Source: Sedimenticola sp.
GTDB taxonomy: Bacteria > Pseudomonadota > Gammaproteobacteria > Chromatiales > Chromatiaceae
Direction of reading: 5' to 3'
Assembly (NCBI GenBank): GCA_027024025.1
Contig: JALVTT010000065.1
Coordinates: forward strand, 1-39,019
DNA length: 39,019 nucleotides
The notes beneath the pieces were generated by a model. The model was given only the letters and a program-made list of their open reading frames with translations, was not told where the DNA came from and searched no databases. Position numbers and translations under genes: made by a program. This document shows positions 36,855 through 39,019 of this stretch, in pieces (position 1 is the first letter of the stretch; each line of letters starts with the position of its first letter).

Positions 36855-38261
36855 TCAATGCTGGGTCACGATCTCCGGCCCCATCAGGGCGGTCGGCACC
36901 ACCGTCGACAACCAGGGGATGTAGGTGACCATGAGCAGGAATACGAACAGGATGGCCAGCCACGGCAGGGCCGCGCGCACCACCGCCAGGACCGGCATGC
37001 GCGCCACCCCGGCGGTGACGAACAGATTGAGCCCCACCGGCGGAGTGATCATGCCGATCTCCATGTTGACCACCATCACGATGCCCAGGTGGATGGGGTC
37101 GATGCCCAGCTTCATGGCGATCGGAAACACCAGCGGCGCCACGATCACGATCAGCCCCGAGGGTTCCATGAACTGCCCGCCGATCAGCAGGATCAGGTTG
37201 ACGATCACCAGGAACATCACCGGCCCGAAACCGGCCGCCAGCATGCTCTGCGCGATCTCCTGAGGGATGCGCTCCTCGGTCAGCACCTGCTTGAGGATCA
37301 GCGCGTTGGCGATGATGAACATCAGCATGATGGTCAGGCGCCCGGCCTCCACCAGGGTGTGCCGGTGGTCGCGATGGAAGATCGCGGGCAGCAGATAGAG
37401 CAGAAACTCCCACCAGCCGCGCAACAGCCCGCGCCACCAGGCCTCGCCCTCGCGGCGGCGCGGCCGTCCCTTGAGCGGTCCCATGTCCCGGTACACGAAG
37501 TTGGCGATCAGAAATGCGTACACCGAGGCCACCGCCGCCGCCTCGGTGGGCGTGAAGATCCCGCCATAGATGCCGCCCAGGATGATCACGATCAGGAACA
37601 GCCCCCAGCCCGCGTCGCGCGCCGCGGCCTGGATCTCGCCCATGCCCGCCCAGGGCTGGGCCGGCAGGTTCCTGACCCGGGCCACCACATAGATACCGAC
37701 CATCAGCATGGTCCCGGCCAGCAGGCCCGGGATGATGCCGGCCAGAAACATCCGCCCGACCGAGACATCGGTGGCGGCGGCATACACCACCATCACGATG
37801 GACGGCGGGATCAGGATCCCCAGGGTACCGGCATTGCAGATCACCCCGGCCGCGAAATCGCGGCCGTAGCCGACCTTGACCATGCCCGCGATCACCAGGG
37901 TGCCGATGGCCACCACGGTGGCCGGCGAAGAGCCCGACAAGGCCGCGAACAGCATGCAGGCAAAGACGCCGGCAATCGCCAGCCCGCCGCGGATATGGCC
38001 CACCACCGCGATCGCGAAGCGGATGATGCGCCGCGCCACCCCGCCGGTGGACATATAGGACGAGGCCAGGATGAAGAAGGGAATGGCCAGCAGGGTGTAG
38101 TGTCCCTCGAAGGCCTCGAACAGGGTCTGCGCCACCGAACTGAGCGAGCCGTCCGAGTAATGCAGCAGGAACAGGATGCTCGACAGCCCCAGGGCCACCG
38201 CGATCGGCACCCCGATGGCCAGCAGCAACAGCACCCCCGCGAACAGCAGCGCGACCTCCAT
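36855..38261 (-). CDS. dctM: TRAP transporter large permease subunit DctM
   Basis: The ion-driven translocation subunit of a TRAP uptake system, 468 residues, inner membrane, about 12 helices or more. It begins MEVALLFAGVLLLLAIGVPIA and contains the family stretches AIPFFILASSYMSTGGVARR, FAALSGSSPATVVAIGTL, LGILIPPSIVMVVYAAATDVSVG and ITPPVGLNLFV. A hydrophilic insert near residues 255-290 (KGRPRRREGEAWW) lengthens it slightly compared with typical 430-residue DctM. It starts 2 bases after the dctQ stop. The ligand is not predictable without the binding protein, which is not in the window. It ends 6 bases from convergent bcsC, with no terminator visible. Confidence 0.94.
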   Translation of the reverse strand: MEVALLFAGVLLLLAIGVPIAVALGLSSILFLLHYSDGSLSSVAQTLFEAFEGHYTLLAIPFFILASSYMSTGGVARRIIRFAIAVVGHIRGGLAIAGVFACMLFAALSGSSPATVVAIGTLVIAGMVKVGYGRDFAAGVICNAGTLGILIPPSIVMVVYAAATDVSVGRMFLAGIIPGLLAGTMLMVGIYVVARVRNLPAQPWAGMGEIQAAARDAGWGLFLIVIILGGIYGGIFTPTEAAAVASVYAFLIANFVYRDMGPLKGRPRRREGEAWWRGLLRGWWEFLLYLLPAIFHRDHRHTLVEAGRLTIMLMFIIANALILKQVLTEERIPQEIAQSMLAAGFGPVMFLVIVNLILLIGGQFMEPSGLIVIVAPLVFPIAMKLGIDPIHLGIVMVVNMEIGMITPPVGLNLFVTAGVARMPVLAVVRAALPWLAILFVFLLMVTYIPWLSTVVPTALMGPEIVTQH

Positions 38262-38263
38262 GC

Positions 38264-38920
38264 TCAGCGCCCCTCCCTGCCGTTGATGCCCGGGATCTCC
38301 GGATGCCGTTCCAGGTCGGCCTCCATCTCCTCCATCACATCGTCCAGCTCGTGGCTGGCGATCACCAGGCGCTGTTCGCCCTTCCAGATACGCCAGCCGG
38401 CCTGCAGAAAGCGCAGGAACAGCAGCGCCATGCCGATCGGCAGGATGGCATAGGGGATATAGCGAGGCAGATTCTCATAACGGGCCTCGCCGTCCTCGAC
38501 CAGACCGAACAGGGCCTGCAGCCAGTGAGGGAAAGGCACGTCCTCGACCTCCAGGAAATTCAGCCGGGTATAGAAGCGTACCCAGTACTCCCAGCCGCCG
38601 TAGAGCAGCAGGCCCGCGAACAGCAGACAGGCGGCCACCGCCAGCAGCGCCAGCGCCTTCTGCAGACGGGGATTGAACAACTTGACCAAGGCGTCCACCC
38701 CGAGGTGGGCCGAGATCTTGACCGCGTAGCTGACACCGAACAGCACCAGCCAGGCGAACAGATAGGTGGTGGCCTCCAGGCCCCAGATGATGCCCGCGTG
38801 GAACAGATAGCGGTCCACCACATTGGCGAAGGTGATCGCGGTCATCAGCCCCAGCAGAGTGGCGATGGCGATCTCCTCGAATTCGTTGATCCAGTGGGCG
38901 AGTCGCTGTTTCCAGCTCAT
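38264..38920 (-). CDS. dctQ: TRAP transporter small permease subunit DctQ
   Basis: A 218-residue four-helix membrane partner of DctM. Hydrophobic segments lie at about residues 15-35, 50-68, 88-108 and 150-172, with the conserved region FANVVDRYLFHAGIIWGLE and the stretch SAHLGVDALV typical of DctQ. An acidic cytoplasmic tail (ELDDVMEEMEADLER) follows the last helix, and an extra segment between helices 3 and 4 makes it longer than the usual 160-180 residues. The ribosome-binding site is weak. A dctP binding-protein gene would be expected upstream, beyond the right edge. Confidence 0.9.
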   Translation of the reverse strand: MSWKQRLAHWINEFEEIAIATLLGLMTAITFANVVDRYLFHAGIIWGLEATTYLFAWLVLFGVSYAVKISAHLGVDALVKLFNPRLQKALALLAVAACLLFAGLLLYGGWEYWVRFYTRLNFLEVEDVPFPHWLQALFGLVEDGEARYENLPRYIPYAILPIGMALLFLRFLQAGWRIWKGEQRLVIASHELDDVMEEMEADLERHPEIPGINGREGR

Positions 38921-38982
38921 CTGACAATTCCGCTCATCGCTTCAGGTATCCGTTGCTCCCGCCAAGGGCTTCTCCCCCTCAG

Positions 38983-39004
38983 CCTCCCCCACAACTGGGG
39001 GAGG
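38983..39004. repeat. Palindromic GC-rich hairpin upstream of dctQ
   Basis: CCTCCCCC and GGGGGAGG form a perfect 8-bp stem around ACAACT. The surrounding text (TCTCCCCCTCAGCCTCCCCCACAA) looks like the short interspersed palindromes common between genes in proteobacteria. It lies in the gap before dctQ and could be a REP-like unit or an attenuating hairpin after an upstream gene. Copy number cannot be judged from one window. Confidence 0.5.
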
Positions 39005-39019
39005 TGCCGGGTATGGCCC

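Noticed and set aside
36858-38453. 531-codon plus-strand open frame opposite dctM
   Set aside because: It is dominated by His, Asp, Gln and Arg as expected for the complement of membrane-protein codons, and there is no plausible protein family.
1-39019. CRISPR arrays, tRNA or rRNA genes, insertion sequences, attachment sites
   Set aside because: No regularly spaced direct repeats, cloverleaf-like sequences, transposase or integrase motifs were seen in the gaps or frames. The AT-richer bcs region has no visible mobility genes.

Overview
The window looks like chromosomal DNA from a sulfur-oxidising gammaproteobacterium, possibly Chromatiales or Ectothiorhodospiraceae-like. This is inferred from a Tat-exported SoxB, the high GC of most of the window, and gammaproteobacterial-type MetA, RluA, RhlE and BcsG/R/Q. 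The species cannot be named from the sequence alone. Almost all DNA is coding; only one gap (12698-13034) exceeds 300 bases.

Layout. Bases 1-66 are the start of rnhB (minus strand), followed by a DUF2853 gene. A minus-strand group rluA, P-loop NTPase, metA (methionine entry) converges on DUF2853 over a perfect hairpin. Divergent from rluA is a protein joining a ribosome-hibernation (S30AE) domain to a sigma-factor-like region, then a CPA2 cation/proton antiporter with a TrkA module, thrC and an MFS transporter. The MFS gene meets rhlE (minus) stop codon to stop codon. soxB (minus, with a good terminator) is divergent from a PiT phosphate transporter. The PiT gene overlaps the 3' end of a four-gene minus-strand peptide-type ABC operon whose genes are all joined by ATGA overlaps. 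fabI is divergent from that operon.

From 22.08 kb to about 34 kb base composition falls clearly, and the window carries a complete cellulose operon on the plus strand: a periplasmic NTF2-like protein gene, a short bcsE, bcsG, bcsR, bcsQ, bcsA, bcsB, bcsZ and bcsC. Together these should polymerise glucan (BcsA/B, c-di-GMP dependent through PilZ), add phosphoethanolamine (BcsG), trim (BcsZ) and export it (BcsC), with BcsR/Q/E as cytoplasmic regulators. The window ends with minus-strand TRAP transporter genes dctM and dctQ and a palindromic repeat.

Most interesting points: (1) BcsZ has Asn where the GH8 catalytic-base Asp is expected; (2) BcsE lacks the whole N-terminal domain, has REHD in place of the RxGD c-di-GMP motif, and no BcsF is present; (3) an undescribed NTF2-like exported protein opens the cellulose operon; (4) an S30AE/sigma-like fusion protein; (5) a P-loop NTPase tightly coupled to metA. 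All functional statements rest on reading motifs and remembered family sequences; no searches were run.
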